A stretch of 64,000 nucleotides of DNA, taken from NCBI GenBank assembly GCA_964413535.1, contig CAYPTB010000029.1, positions 124,001 through 188,000 of the forward strand, read 5' to 3'. The first letter of the stretch is position 1. Each line of letters starts with the position of its first letter. Positions 33,541-44,700 of the stretch are shown piece by piece. The notes beneath the pieces are model-generated. The model was not told where the DNA came from and made no database searches. It worked only from the letters and a program-made list of their open reading frames with translations. This DNA comes from CAYPTB01 sp964413535. GTDB lineage: Bacteria > Planctomycetota > UBA1135 > GCA-002686595. Both the position numbers and the translations under genes were made by a program.

Positions 33541-36117
33541 TCAGTCGTCGCCGAGGTCGTCGCCGAGGTAGCCCAAGCTCTTCAGCTCCGCGATGTTCTC
33601 CTCGCTGAAGGACGTTTGGGGTCCGGTCCAGGAGACGTTCCGTTGGGCCTCGATCGAGCGCTGCGCCGCCTGCGCAGCGAACTCCTGCATGACGCGCGCC
33701 TGCTCCGGCTCGCTCGCGATCAGGTTGGTGCGGCACTCGGGATCGTCCTCGAGGCGATAGAGCTCGAGGTGCGGGCCCGCGATGAAGCTCGTGAGCTCTG
33801 CCTTCTGCTCGGGACCGAAACGCGTGAGCAGGCGCTCGTACACCTCCGGCACCAGGGAGCCCGCGAGCACCTCGGGCGCGTGCTCCTCGAGCCAGGCGCG
33901 CGGAACGAGCGGGTTCGTGAGCTTGGTGGCGAGGTTGCTGTCGAACTCGGGATAGCTCTCGACGAACTTCCACCCGTCGTACTGCACGCAGTATTGCCGC
34001 ATGATCCCGCTCGAGCTGATGGCGGGCGCCGGCTCGAGCTCGCGGCCCTCGAGGAGCGGGACGAGGGAGCGCCCGTGGAGGAAGTCGCGCTCGCCGCTGA
34101 GCCCGACCAGCTCGCGCAGGGTCGGGTAGAGGTCGACGAGCTGCACCAACGAGGATACGCGGCGGCCGGCTCCCCGTCCGCCGGGCAGCTTGACGACGAG
34201 CGGCACGTGCAGCACCGAGTCCTCCAGGACCCCGTGTCCGAAGTAGTAGTTCGACTCGTGCGCCGTCTCGCCGTGATCGGCGCTGAACACGATCAGCGCG
34301 TCGTCGTAGAGCCCGCGCGCGCGCAGCTCGTCGAGGAAGCCGCCCACGGCCGCGTCCATGGCGAGGATGCCCTCGTCGTAGAGCGCTTCGACGTCGTCGA
34401 GCGCGTGGGTGCCGTGCTCGCACGTCTTGCCGAGCATCGTCGCGCCGCACGGCAGGATGTAGTTGGGGATGGCGCCGTACGCGTACACGACGGAGCCGGA
34501 CGGCGCGCGCAGCTTTGGGTCGTAGAGCGCGTCGTCGTGGAAGGTCCCGGCGAAGGGCTCCGGCGGGAGGTAGGGCCCGTGCACGTCGAACGCGTGCAGG
34601 AACAGGAAGTAGGGATCGGCAACCTCCCTCGCGTCCAGCCAGTCGAGCGCGCGCGCGACGACGTGCTGGACGCCTCCACTCACGTTCTCCTTGGGAATCC
34701 TGCCCGCACTGGTGTCGTAGAGCTCGAAGCCCTGTTGCAGACCGGAGCTCTCGGTGAGCCACAGGTTGTCGACGAAAGCAGCCGTTCGGTAGCCGCTCGC
34801 GTGCAGCATCTCGGCCAGGCTCCAACGACCGTCGGCCAGGCCGAAGATGTCGTAGGCCTCACGCTTGCGGCGCGTCCGGTCGCGCTCGCGCTCGCGCAGG
34901 TTGCTGAACGTGAAGAGCCCGGACATGACGCTCAGGTAGCTCGGCAGCGTCCAGGGCGCGTTCGTGACGCAATGCTCGAAGGTCACGGAGTCAGCCGCCA
35001 GGCGCGCGAGCTCGGGCGTCGTCTCGCGCCCGTAGCCGTAGATCGACATGTGACGCGCGGACAGCGTGTCGATGCTGATGAACACGATCGGCGGAGGTGG
35101 CGCGCGTTGCTCCACGACGCGCAAGGCCTCGACGACGACGGTCGCGCCGTCCTCGCCGTTCCATTGGACGGATGCGAGCGCGATCTTGCCGCCGACGTCC
35201 GGGACGGGGACGCTGTCCTCGATCGCTTCGTCCGAGGCGTAGACGCTCGAGCGCTGCGCGTCGGGGAGCTCCTCGATCGAGCCCGTGCACGGATCGAGCG
35301 ACGCGAAGAGCACTTCGAGGCGTCCCGCGCCCTCGGTGCGGGCGCGAACTTCGACGCTCGCCGCTCCCGCGCGCTCGATCGCCCAGCGAGCGCCGGTTCC
35401 GTCCGGCAGCTTCAGCGCGACGGCGCCGGCAACGCCGGAATCGAAGTTGGGCACGCGCTCCGTCCCATAGCGCACTTTCGCGAGGGCGACCCCTCTCCAG
35501 TCGGTCCCCCGGCGGTCCCCGCTCACGACGAGCTCGAGCACGTTGTCGCCTTCGACCCACATCGGCATGGGACACGCGAGCGCGTGGGTGGCGACGGCGA
35601 CCGACGGCTCGAGCACGGCGAGCGACACGTCGTTGAGCAGGATCTGGATCGTCTCGTCCGCTCCCTCGCCCAGGGCTTCGGCAGGGCTCCACAGCGTGAG
35701 CTCGACGACGCGGTCCTCCAGCCGCCGCACGGGCAATCGCAGCCGGGCTCGCGGTGCGCGCGTGAAGACGCCCGCCACGCCGTCCTGCTCGCCCGTCTCG
35801 TCGTGCCACCCGCCGAGCGAGTACTCCCCCCACTGGCCTTTCGGATCCGGGGCGAGCACGCCCTTCTCCTCGAGGAGCGCGAAAGGCTTCGCGTCAAGGA
35901 GGTCGCGGACGAACCCGCGCTCCGATCCGAGGACGACGGCCTCGCCCCCTCCGCACGCCCCGAGGGCGGCGAGGAAGCAGGCCGCTACCGCTCGCTTCGC
36001 CGCCGCGGAACGGGCGGCGAAGGAACGCTCTGGATGGCGGGGAAACGACGGCATGGCGCGAGACGACGGGGTAGGAGACGGCTCGCCAGGGTTCGCGGGT
36101 CGTCGCTCCGTGGGCAT
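33541..36117 (-). CDS. Sulfatase-fold lipoprotein, copy 1 (non-formylglycine)
   Basis: The 858-aa protein is a close paralogue of the next gene along its whole length, including the N-terminal beta-rich domain and the core landmarks PIVFISIDTLSARHMSIYGY, APWTLPSYLSVMSG (Thr390 in the nucleophile slot), FSADHGETAHESNYYFGHG and VPLVVKLPG. The lipoprotein signal ends LAALGACGG (Cys54 from ATG 36117). Starting at ATG 36054 would place this Cys at 33, a more usual distance. Both copies have the same variant nucleophile, which argues for a functional variant, not decay. The substrates are unknown; surface phosphoglycans are possible. Confidence 0.8.
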   Translation of the reverse strand: MPTERRPANPGEPSPTPSSRAMPSFPRHPERSFAARSAAAKRAVAACFLAALGACGGGEAVVLGSERGFVRDLLDAKPFALLEEKGVLAPDPKGQWGEYSLGGWHDETGEQDGVAGVFTRAPRARLRLPVRRLEDRVVELTLWSPAEALGEGADETIQILLNDVSLAVLEPSVAVATHALACPMPMWVEGDNVLELVVSGDRRGTDWRGVALAKVRYGTERVPNFDSGVAGAVALKLPDGTGARWAIERAGAASVEVRARTEGAGRLEVLFASLDPCTGSIEELPDAQRSSVYASDEAIEDSVPVPDVGGKIALASVQWNGEDGATVVVEALRVVEQRAPPPPIVFISIDTLSARHMSIYGYGRETTPELARLAADSVTFEHCVTNAPWTLPSYLSVMSGLFTFSNLRERERDRTRRKREAYDIFGLADGRWSLAEMLHASGYRTAAFVDNLWLTESSGLQQGFELYDTSAGRIPKENVSGGVQHVVARALDWLDAREVADPYFLFLHAFDVHGPYLPPEPFAGTFHDDALYDPKLRAPSGSVVYAYGAIPNYILPCGATMLGKTCEHGTHALDDVEALYDEGILAMDAAVGGFLDELRARGLYDDALIVFSADHGETAHESNYYFGHGVLEDSVLHVPLVVKLPGGRGAGRRVSSLVQLVDLYPTLRELVGLSGERDFLHGRSLVPLLEGRELEPAPAISSSGIMRQYCVQYDGWKFVESYPEFDSNLATKLTNPLVPRAWLEEHAPEVLAGSLVPEVYERLLTRFGPEQKAELTSFIAGPHLELYRLEDDPECRTNLIASEPEQARVMQEFAAQAAQRSIEAQRNVSWTGPQTSFSEENIAELKSLGYLGDDLGDD

Positions 36118-36355
36118 CCTGCGTGGGGATCCGAATGCGGGGAAGCTGCTGCGAGCCTAGCCCGAGAAAGGCCTTCGTGACCCCTTCCGCCGCGGAAAAA
36201 CGGCTCGCACGGACTCCGGGAACCGGGATCCCCGCACGCCGCGAGCGCGGCGGCCACCAGAGAGCCCAAAAAGCGGGCCGAGGCGTGGTGCGAATGGTCG
36301 CCGCGACGGCGTGGAAAGACGAGGGGGTCTTCGTCGGATCACCCGGGAAGCCCGT

Positions 36356-38752
36356 TCACAGCCGCGCTCTTCGCAAACGCAGCGCGTTCGCGATCACGGA
36401 TACGGAAGAGAGGCTCATGGCGGCGCTCGCGAGCATCGGATCGAGGAGCAGACCGAACGCCGGGTAGAGCGCGCCGGCCGCGATCGGCACGCCGAGCGCG
36501 TTGTAGACGAAGGCGAAGAAGAGGTTCTGGCGCACGTTGCGCATCGTCGCGCGCGACAGCCGCCGCGCGCGCGCGATGCCGCGCAGGTCGCCCTTCACCA
36601 GGGTGATGCCGGAGCTCTCGAGCGCCACGTCGCTGCCCGTTCCCATCGCGATCCCGACGTCCGCCAGCGCGAGCGCGGGAGCGTCGTTGACACCGTCGCC
36701 GGCCATCGCGACGCGGCGGCCCGCCTGGCGCAACCGCTCGACGATCGCTCCCTTGCCCTCCGGTAGCACGCCGCTCTGCACGTCGTCGATGCCGAGCTCG
36801 CGCCCCACGGCGCGCGCGGTCGTCGCCTGGTCGCCCGTGACCATCACCACGTGCACGCCGTCGGCGCGCAGGAGCTCGAGCGCCTCCGCGGTCGTCTCCT
36901 TGATCGGATCCGAAACGGCGAGGAGCCCCGCCAGGCCGCCGTCCTGCGCGACGAACACGACCGTCGCTCCAGCCTGGCGCAGCGCCTCGGCGCGCTCCTC
37001 CGCGACCACCGCGACGCCGAGCTCCTCCATCAGGGCGGCGTTGCCGAGCGCGACGTCGCGGCCGCCGACCTGCCCGCGCACACCTTTTCCAGCGAACGAG
37101 CGGAAGCCCTCCACCGCGATCCGGGCGAGACCGCGCTCCTTCGCGCCGGCTACGATCGCCGCCGCGAGCGGATGCTCGCTCCCGCCCTCGAGGCTCGCGG
37201 CGAGCGCGAGGAGCTCGTCCTCGCCGACGGCGCCCAGCGCCACGACCGACGTCAGACGCGGGCGACCCTGCGTGAGCGTCCCCGTCTTGTCGACGACGAG
37301 CGTGTCGACCTGCTCCAAGCTCTCGAGCGCCTCCGCATCGCGGATCAGCACGCCCGCGGCCGCGCCGCGCCCGGTCCCGACCAGGATCGACATCGGCGTC
37401 GCGAGCCCGAGCGCGCACGGGCACGCGATGATCAACACGGCGACGGCGTTCACGAGCGCGTACGCGAACGCGGGCTCCGGGCCGAAGGCGAGCCACAGGC
37501 CGAAGGTGGCGACGGCCACGGCGATCACGGCCGGCACGAACCACGCCGCGACGGCGTCCGCGACGCGTTGGATGGGCGCGCGGCTGCGCTGCGCCTGCGA
37601 GACGAGCTCGACGATGCGCGCGACGAGCGTCTCGGCGCCCACGCGCTCCGCCTCCATCACGAAGCTGCCCGAGCCGTTCAGCGTCCCGCCCGTGACCCGG
37701 TCCCCGGGCGATTTCGCCACGGGCATGGGCTCGCCCGTGACCAACGACTCGTCGATCGAGCTCTCGCCCTCGCGCAGCACGCCGTCGACCGGGACCTTCT
37801 CGCCCGGACGCACGCGCAGGCGATCCCCGACCGCGACTTCGTCGAGCGGAACGTCCTCCACGTCACCGTCCGCGCCCACGCGGCGCGCCGTCCGCGGCGC
37901 GAGCTCGAGCAGCGAACGCAACGCGCGCGACGTGCGGGCGCGCGCGCCGAGCTCGAGCACCTGCCCGAGCAGCACCAGCGTGGTGATGACCGCCGCGGAT
38001 TCGAAGTAGACGGGCGTCCCGCCGTGCGCGTCCCGCAGGGACGCGGGGAAGATCCCCGGAACGACCGTCGCCGCGGCGCTGTACAGGAAGGCCGTGCCGA
38101 CCCCGAGCGCCACGAGCGTGAACATGTTCGGCCGGCGAGCGACGACCGACGCCCAGCCCTTCCGGAAGAAGGGCAGTCCGCCCCACAGCACCACGGGCGC
38201 CGCGAGCGCGAATTGCAGCCAGGTTCGTGTCCCGCGCGCGAGCAGCCCCCCCAGCGGATCGCCGGGAAGCATCTCCGCCATGCCGATCGCGAACACGGGC
38301 AGCGTCAGCGCGAGGCTCACCCAGAAGCGGCGCGAGAGATCCCGGCGTTCGGGCGTCTCTTCCCCGTCGTCGAGGGAGACCGCGCTCGGCTCGAGCGCCA
38401 TCCCGCAGATCGGACAGTCGCCGGGCTCGCTCGCGACGATCTCCGGATGCATCGGGCAGACGTATTGCGCGGCGCGCGCCGCGGGTGCGCGCACGGGCCG
38501 TTCACGCTCGCCCTCGCGGTCGCCGCCGTCGTCGCGCGCGTACCGCGCGTACACACCGGGGTCCGCCAGGAAACGCTCGCGGCAGCCGCTGCAGCAGAAG
38601 GCGTACGAGCGACCGGCGTGGACGAGCGTCCCGCCCGCCGCGCGCGCGGGATCCACCTGCATGCCGCAGACGGGATCCTCCATCCGCGTCGCGTCGTCGA
38701 CCGCGGAGCTACTGCGGACAGGGTTCCGATCGGACGCCCCTTCTTCGCTCAC
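36356..38752 (-). CDS. copA: Copper-exporting P1B-type ATPase with YHS and heavy-metal-binding domains
   Basis: The 798-aa protein starts with a YHS domain (MEDPVCGMQVDP, 24-35) and a heavy-metal-binding CPMHPEIV/CPICGMALEP module. The transporter core follows: CPC (C444, C446), DKTGTLT (phosphorylated D488), EHPLAAAI, GDGVNDAPAL, and the P1B-1 (Cu+) signatures YNALGVP and MSLSSVSVIANALRLR. It pumps Cu(I) out of the cytosol. GTG 38752 is chosen because AGGTGA sits seven bases ahead. It lies eight bases after the end of the cyclic glucan synthase gene, so it may be expressed from that operon instead of a dedicated copper-responsive promoter. Confidence 0.93.
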   Translation of the reverse strand: MSEEGASDRNPVRSSSAVDDATRMEDPVCGMQVDPARAAGGTLVHAGRSYAFCCSGCRERFLADPGVYARYARDDGGDREGERERPVRAPAARAAQYVCPMHPEIVASEPGDCPICGMALEPSAVSLDDGEETPERRDLSRRFWVSLALTLPVFAIGMAEMLPGDPLGGLLARGTRTWLQFALAAPVVLWGGLPFFRKGWASVVARRPNMFTLVALGVGTAFLYSAAATVVPGIFPASLRDAHGGTPVYFESAAVITTLVLLGQVLELGARARTSRALRSLLELAPRTARRVGADGDVEDVPLDEVAVGDRLRVRPGEKVPVDGVLREGESSIDESLVTGEPMPVAKSPGDRVTGGTLNGSGSFVMEAERVGAETLVARIVELVSQAQRSRAPIQRVADAVAAWFVPAVIAVAVATFGLWLAFGPEPAFAYALVNAVAVLIIACPCALGLATPMSILVGTGRGAAAGVLIRDAEALESLEQVDTLVVDKTGTLTQGRPRLTSVVALGAVGEDELLALAASLEGGSEHPLAAAIVAGAKERGLARIAVEGFRSFAGKGVRGQVGGRDVALGNAALMEELGVAVVAEERAEALRQAGATVVFVAQDGGLAGLLAVSDPIKETTAEALELLRADGVHVVMVTGDQATTARAVGRELGIDDVQSGVLPEGKGAIVERLRQAGRRVAMAGDGVNDAPALALADVGIAMGTGSDVALESSGITLVKGDLRGIARARRLSRATMRNVRQNLFFAFVYNALGVPIAAGALYPAFGLLLDPMLASAAMSLSSVSVIANALRLRRARL

Positions 38753-38759
38753 TCGGTGC

Positions 38760-41700
38760 TCACCTCTCGTCGCTCCACGCGGGAGTCCCCTTGCGCACGA
38801 CGGTCGGAAGGGCCGCCGCACTCGCTCCAAGAACGACCTTGACGCGGTGCGCGCCCCCATCGTCCGTCAACGGGATCGCGGAAGCCAGCACCGGCGTCCC
38901 GTCGAGCTCGGCGCTCGCCACGCCGCGACAGCGGTGCTCGGGATTCTCCACGCCGATCGTGTAGCGCGTGGCCCCGAAGCGCCACTCGATCGTGAAGCCC
39001 GGCCAGGACGAGGGGATGCAAGGATCCACCGTGAACGTCGCGCCGTGCCGATGCAGACCGAGGATGCCCTCGAGCGCCACGCGGTACATCCAACCCGCCG
39101 ATCCCGTGTACCACGTCCACCCGCCGCGACCGCGGTGCGCGGGGTGGTCGTACACGTCTCCGGCGAGCACATAGGGCTCCGTCTTGTACCGCTGCACGGC
39201 GGAAGGCGTGCGCGTGTGGTTGACGGGGTTCAAGAGGTGGAAGAGCTCCACCGCCTCGTCTCCGCTCCCGAGCTTCGCGAGCGCGAGCACCACCCACTGC
39301 GCCGCGTGCGTGTACTGCCCGCCGTTCTCGCGCACCCCGGGCAGGTAGCCCTTGATGTAACCCGGCTCGAGCGCGGTCTCGTCGAAGGGCGGAGTGAGGA
39401 GCAGGATCACCCGCGACGCGCGCCGGACCAGGTGGGAGCGCACGGCGTCCATCGCCCGCTCGGCCCGCTTGAGGGGCGCCGCGCCCGAGAGCACGGCCCA
39501 GGTCTGCGCCACGGAATCGATCCGGCCTTCGTCGTTCTGCGCAGAGCCGAGCGGAGAGCCGTCGTCGAAGTAGGCGCGCCGGTACCACTCGCCGTCCCAG
39601 CTCTGCTCGAGCACGGTCTGGAGGCGCTCGCGCTCGCTGCGATAGCGGCTCGCGCGCACGGGATCGGCGCGCTCCTCGCACAGCGCCGCGAACGAACCCA
39701 GGATCGCGTGCAGGAACCATCCCACGAAGACGCTCTCGCCGCGACCTCCGTGACCGACCCGGCTGTAGCCGTCGTTCCAATCGCAGCTCCCCATGAGCGG
39801 CAGCCCGTGCGGCCCGACGGTCATGGCTCGGTCGATGGCGCGCAGCGCATGCTCGTAGACCGAGCCGACCTCGGACGAGACGGCCGGCTCGCCGTAGGCC
39901 TCCTGTTCACCGGGAGCGAGCGGCGGTCCCTCGAGATAGGCGATCGGTTGGTCGAGCACGGCGCGATCGCCGGTCGCGTCGACGTAGTGAGCGATGGCGT
40001 AAGGCAGCCACAGGAGGTCGTCCGAGCAGCGCGTGCGAATACCCCGACCGGTCGTCGGGTCCCACCAATGCTGGACGTCGCCTTCGACGAACTGGCGCGA
40101 CGCGGCGCGCAGGATGTGGTCGCGCGTGAGGTCGGGCCGCGTGAACGTGAGCGCCAGCACGTCCTGCAGTTGGTCGCGGAAGCCAAAGGCTCCGCTCGCT
40201 TGGTAGTAGCCGGAGCGCGCCCACACGCGACACGACAGGTCCTGGTACAGGAGCCAGCGACCGACGAGCAGATCGAAGGAATCGTCCGGCGTGGAGACTT
40301 GGATCGCGCCGAGCACGTCGTCCCAGAAGGCCTCGACCTGCGCGAGCTCCGCCCGTGCCCGCTCTGGATCGCCGAAGCGCCGGACGAGCTCGCGCGCTTC
40401 GCCGGCATCCCGACCTTGGCCGAGCAGGAAGACGATGTCGCGCGTCTCGTCGGGAGCGAGGATCACCTCCGCGTGCAATGCGGCGCAGGCATCGAGTCCG
40501 GCTCCGAAGCGCTCCGAGAGTCTCGCCCGCGCGAATGCCGCGGCGCGCGGGAGCGAACCGTGGCGTCCGAGGAACTCGCCGCGATCTCCGGTCGCGGAGA
40601 GCACGGGCTCGCTCGTGGCGGAGAAGGCCACGCGGGAGCTGTACGCGTCGTTGTAGGGATTGCGTGCGAGGACGGCGCCGGTCTCCGGGTCGCGCTCGGT
40701 GACGACGTACGCCGCGAGACCCGGCTTGGGAGCCCCGAGCGCCCACTCGGCGTAAGCGAGCAAGGCGATCCGACGCGGCCGGTTCGAACGATTCGTCAAG
40801 GTCAAGAGGGACAGCTTGACGGGCTCGTTGCGCGCCACGAACACGGCGAGCTCCTGCTCGATGCCTTCCGCGGAGCGCTGGAAGCGACTCACGCCGGCGC
40901 CGTGACGCACGATCCAACGCGGCGAGCGCCGCGTCCTCGGGAGCGGCCCCGGAGTCGCCCCCCACACGACCCCTCGCTCCTCGTCGCGCAGGAAGATGGC
41001 TTCGGCCGTCGGATCGCTCACGGGGTCGTTCGCGAACGGCGTGAGGCGGTTCTCGCGGCTGTTCCCCCACCACGTGTGGGCCGAGCCGCGCTCCGTCACG
41101 ATCGTGCCGAAGCTTTGATTCGCGATGACGTTGCTCCACGGCAGGGGCGTCTCGCGAGCGCCTTCGAGAACCACCACGTACTCGCGTCCGTCGGGAGTGA
41201 AACCGCCCCGCCCGTTGTCCATCACGAGCTCCGGGAGCTCCAGGACGTCGCTCGCGCCGGCTTCGTCGGCGAGGGCCGTCGCGAGGCAGCGCTCCACGGG
41301 GGGGGGATCGGCGTCGAGCTGGTGGGACAAGCTGGTTCCGTCGCCGGTGAGCTCCGCGCGAGCGACGGAACGCAGCAGGATCTGCTCCGGCTCCGGCATT
41401 CCGTCGGCGCGGACCAGGAACACGCCGCCGGACCTGCCCTTCCAGCCTGCCCACGGACCGGCGTCGACGAGCGCCGCCAACTGCTCGAACAGCTCGTCCC
41501 GGTAGCTCGTCGCGTGCTCGTTCGAGATCACGAGATCCGACTTCAGCCCCAGGAGACGCCAGTGCTCCTGGGCCCGGAGCACTTGCTCGACGAGCGCGAC
41601 GCCGCGCGGGTGCTCGACTCGGACGAGGACGATCGGGAGGTCGCCCGAGATCCCGTGGCGCCACAGACCCGGTTGGCCGAGCGTGTTCCTCGCGAGGATC

Positions 41701-44700
41701 TGGGCGTCGGTTCGGAGGGCCGCGCCGGGGACGAAGACGCGCGAGCCGAGCCGCTCGAAGAGCTGGGCTTCGTGGAGCGAGATGCCGAGGTGGCGCAGCG
41801 AGACCTGGGCGTGCGCGTAGGCGAGCGCGAGGCTACGCGACGCCACGCCCGGCTCGTGGTACTTGAGCGCCAGCGCGCGCGCCGCGTTCTCGTCGTTCGA
41901 GACGCCGGTCGTGAAGGCGATGCGCGCGAAGGCGCCGGGCGGCAAACGGAGCCGCGTGCGCAGGCTCAGGATCGGATCGAGCACCGCCCCCGTCGTGCCG
42001 GAGAGCGCGCGGCCGTCGAGCGCCTGCGGAGCCTCGGGACCGCGGCCTCGCCCCAGGAAGCGCATCCGATCGGTCTCGTACTCGACGGGCGCCTGCGCGC
42101 GTCCGTCGATCGAGAGGACGTGGAAGGCCACGAGCGTCGGATCCGAGCCGTCGCGCGGGCGGCGCCGGGCGATGAGCGCGGCGCTCTCGGGCACCCATTC
42201 CGTCTCGATGAACAGCTTGCCGAACGCGGGATGGGCGAAGTCCTCCGCGCTGGGCGCGAGCGCGAGTTCGACGTAGCTCGAGAGCTCGATCTCGCGCGGG
42301 CGATCGCTGCGATTGGTGAGCGAGATCCTCCGGACCTCGGCGGCGTCCTCCGGCGAGACCGCGATCTCCAGGCGCGTGACGATGTCGTGGTCGCGCCGCG
42401 AGAAGGTCGCCTTCTCGCTGACGAACTCGACCTGGTAGTCCTCCGCATCCACGCCGACCGGCAGGTGCGTCGCCGACCAGACCGCTCCGCTGTGGACGTC
42501 GCGCAGATAGATGAACTGGCCGCCCGGATCGCGCGTCCGATCTTCGCGCCAACGCGTGACCGCGCGGTCCCGACACGAGCTCGAGCCTCCGCCCGCGTTG
42601 GTCACGATCACGACGTAGTTGCCGTTCGAGAGGACCTGCGCGTGCGGTCGCTGCGTGTAGGCCGACCGGATGCGCCGCGGCGCGCGCGGCAGGACGCCCG
42701 GCGCCACGTGCGTCTCCTCGGCGGGCCGCGGCTGGATGACGGGCGCCTGCCGCGGAATTCGCTCCTGCAGCAGGAGCTCGGTCGCTTGGATGCGCCGATC
42801 GGTGTGGAAGCGTTCGACCATGCGATCGCCGAAGAGCACGTTGGCGATGGCGACCAGGCTCATCCCCTGGTGGTGCGCGAAGTACGCCTCGACGATCTCG
42901 GCGCCGCGGGTCGTGGGTGACGCGACCACGTTGTCGACGGGCTTGCGGACGGTGTAGTCCACGGCGTCGTAGAAGCCGAACGCTCCTGCGGCTCCCAGCG
43001 CCTCGAGACGCCGCAGGTTCAGCACGGCTTCGAGCGGATCGACCAAGGCGGCCAGGGCCGTCGCGTAGGGGGCCACGACGAGCTCGTCCGCGAGGCCGCG
43101 TTTGAGGCCGAGGCCCGGGACGCCGAAGGCCTTGTATTGATAGTTGCCCAGCCGATCGACCTGGTTGTACGCCGATTCGGAGACTCCCCAGGGCACGTCG
43201 CGGTCCTTCGCGTAGTCCATCTGACGCCGCACCACCATGCGGCACGACCGATCGAGTAGCGTCCCCGGATAGGTCCGCATCAAGAGCAGCGGCATGACGT
43301 ACTCGAACATGCTCGCGCTCCAGGACACGAGCGTGGGCACGCCTTCGACGCTCACGACCAGGCGCCCGAGGTGGAACCAATGGCTCTGCGGGACGTCGCC
43401 CTTCGCGATGGCGAAGAAGCTCGCCAGACGCGCTTCCGAGGCGAGCAGGTCGTAGTAGGCGGCGTCGAGGCGCGCCGGACCGCCGCCGTCGGCCAGTCGA
43501 CAGCCGATCGAGAAGAGCTCCCGCTCCGGATCGAACAGGAAGGTGAAGTTCATCCCGTCGGCGAAGGCCGACGCGCGGCGGGCAACGTCTGCGAGCCGCG
43601 ACGCCAGGTCCGGATGCTCCGGCGCGAGCGAACGGCAACCCTCGGCGACGGCGATCAACGAGCAGGCCAGGTTGCCACTGTCGACCGTGGAGACGTAGCG
43701 CGGCTCGAGCGGCGCGAGACTCCGAGTGTCGTACCAGTTCAGGAGGTGACCGTGATGGCGCTCGAGGCCTTCGATCGTCGTCAAGGTCCGCTCGAGCCGT
43801 TCGAGCAGCGCACCGGTCTCGATGAACCCGAGGTCGCGCGCAGCCAGCGCGGCGACGAGGCTCATTCCCACGTTCGTCGGCGACGTGCGGTGCGCCACGA
43901 CGCGCGGCCCTTCCTGGACGTTGTCCGGGACGAGCCAATGCTCTTCGGCGACGGTGAACGCTTCGAAGTAACCCCAGGTTCTGCGCGCAACGTCGAGCAG
44001 GTACTCGCGGTCGCGCGCGGAGAGCCGGCGCTCCCTGTGGACCACGGGCCGGCTCGAGACGAAGGCGATCAGGGGCGCCGCCGCCCACAGGACCAAGAAG
44101 GGCAGGGCCACGGCCAACGCGCTCGGGCGCGCCAGGGCGACGATCGCTCCGGCCACGACGGCCGTGAGCGGGCTCGCCGCCATCGTGCTATGGAAGGCGA
44201 CGAGACCGCCCTGCAACAGACCCGCCGCCCGTACTCCCTGCGCCGCGGCCGTCTCCCAGTCGAGCAAGCGCCGGTGGGTGAGGACGAGCCTCACCAACGT
44301 CGTGCCGATCGCGTCGAGCATCTCCCACGCGTGATAGGGCAAGAACACGAGCGTCAGGAACGCCTGGGCGCACGCCGTGCTCCAGTCCTCCAGCGCGCCG
44401 CGCACGTACATGGTCGCCGGCTCGCGCGCGGGCGAGCGCTTCAGCAGGCCGAGCAGCGCCGTGGCGAGCGGGAAGGCGACGACCGTGAGCCCGCCGAGGG
44501 TCCAGACCAACGGGTGGCCCGGCAAGAACGTCCAAGCCGCGACGAAGAACAGGACGAGGGCGGGGGCCACCAGACTGCGTCGAAGGTTGTCGAAGATCTT
44601 CCACTTGCTGATCAGGGGAAGCGTGTTCTTCGCGAAGCCATCGCGCGTCGGCACGACCGGCAGGAGCCAGGCCAGGATCTGCCAGTCACCGCGCACCCAA

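Noticed and set aside
30971..36117. Standard sulfatase annotation
   Set aside because: The formylglycine Cys/Ser of CxPxR is replaced by Thr in both copies, so a sulfatase call is not supported.
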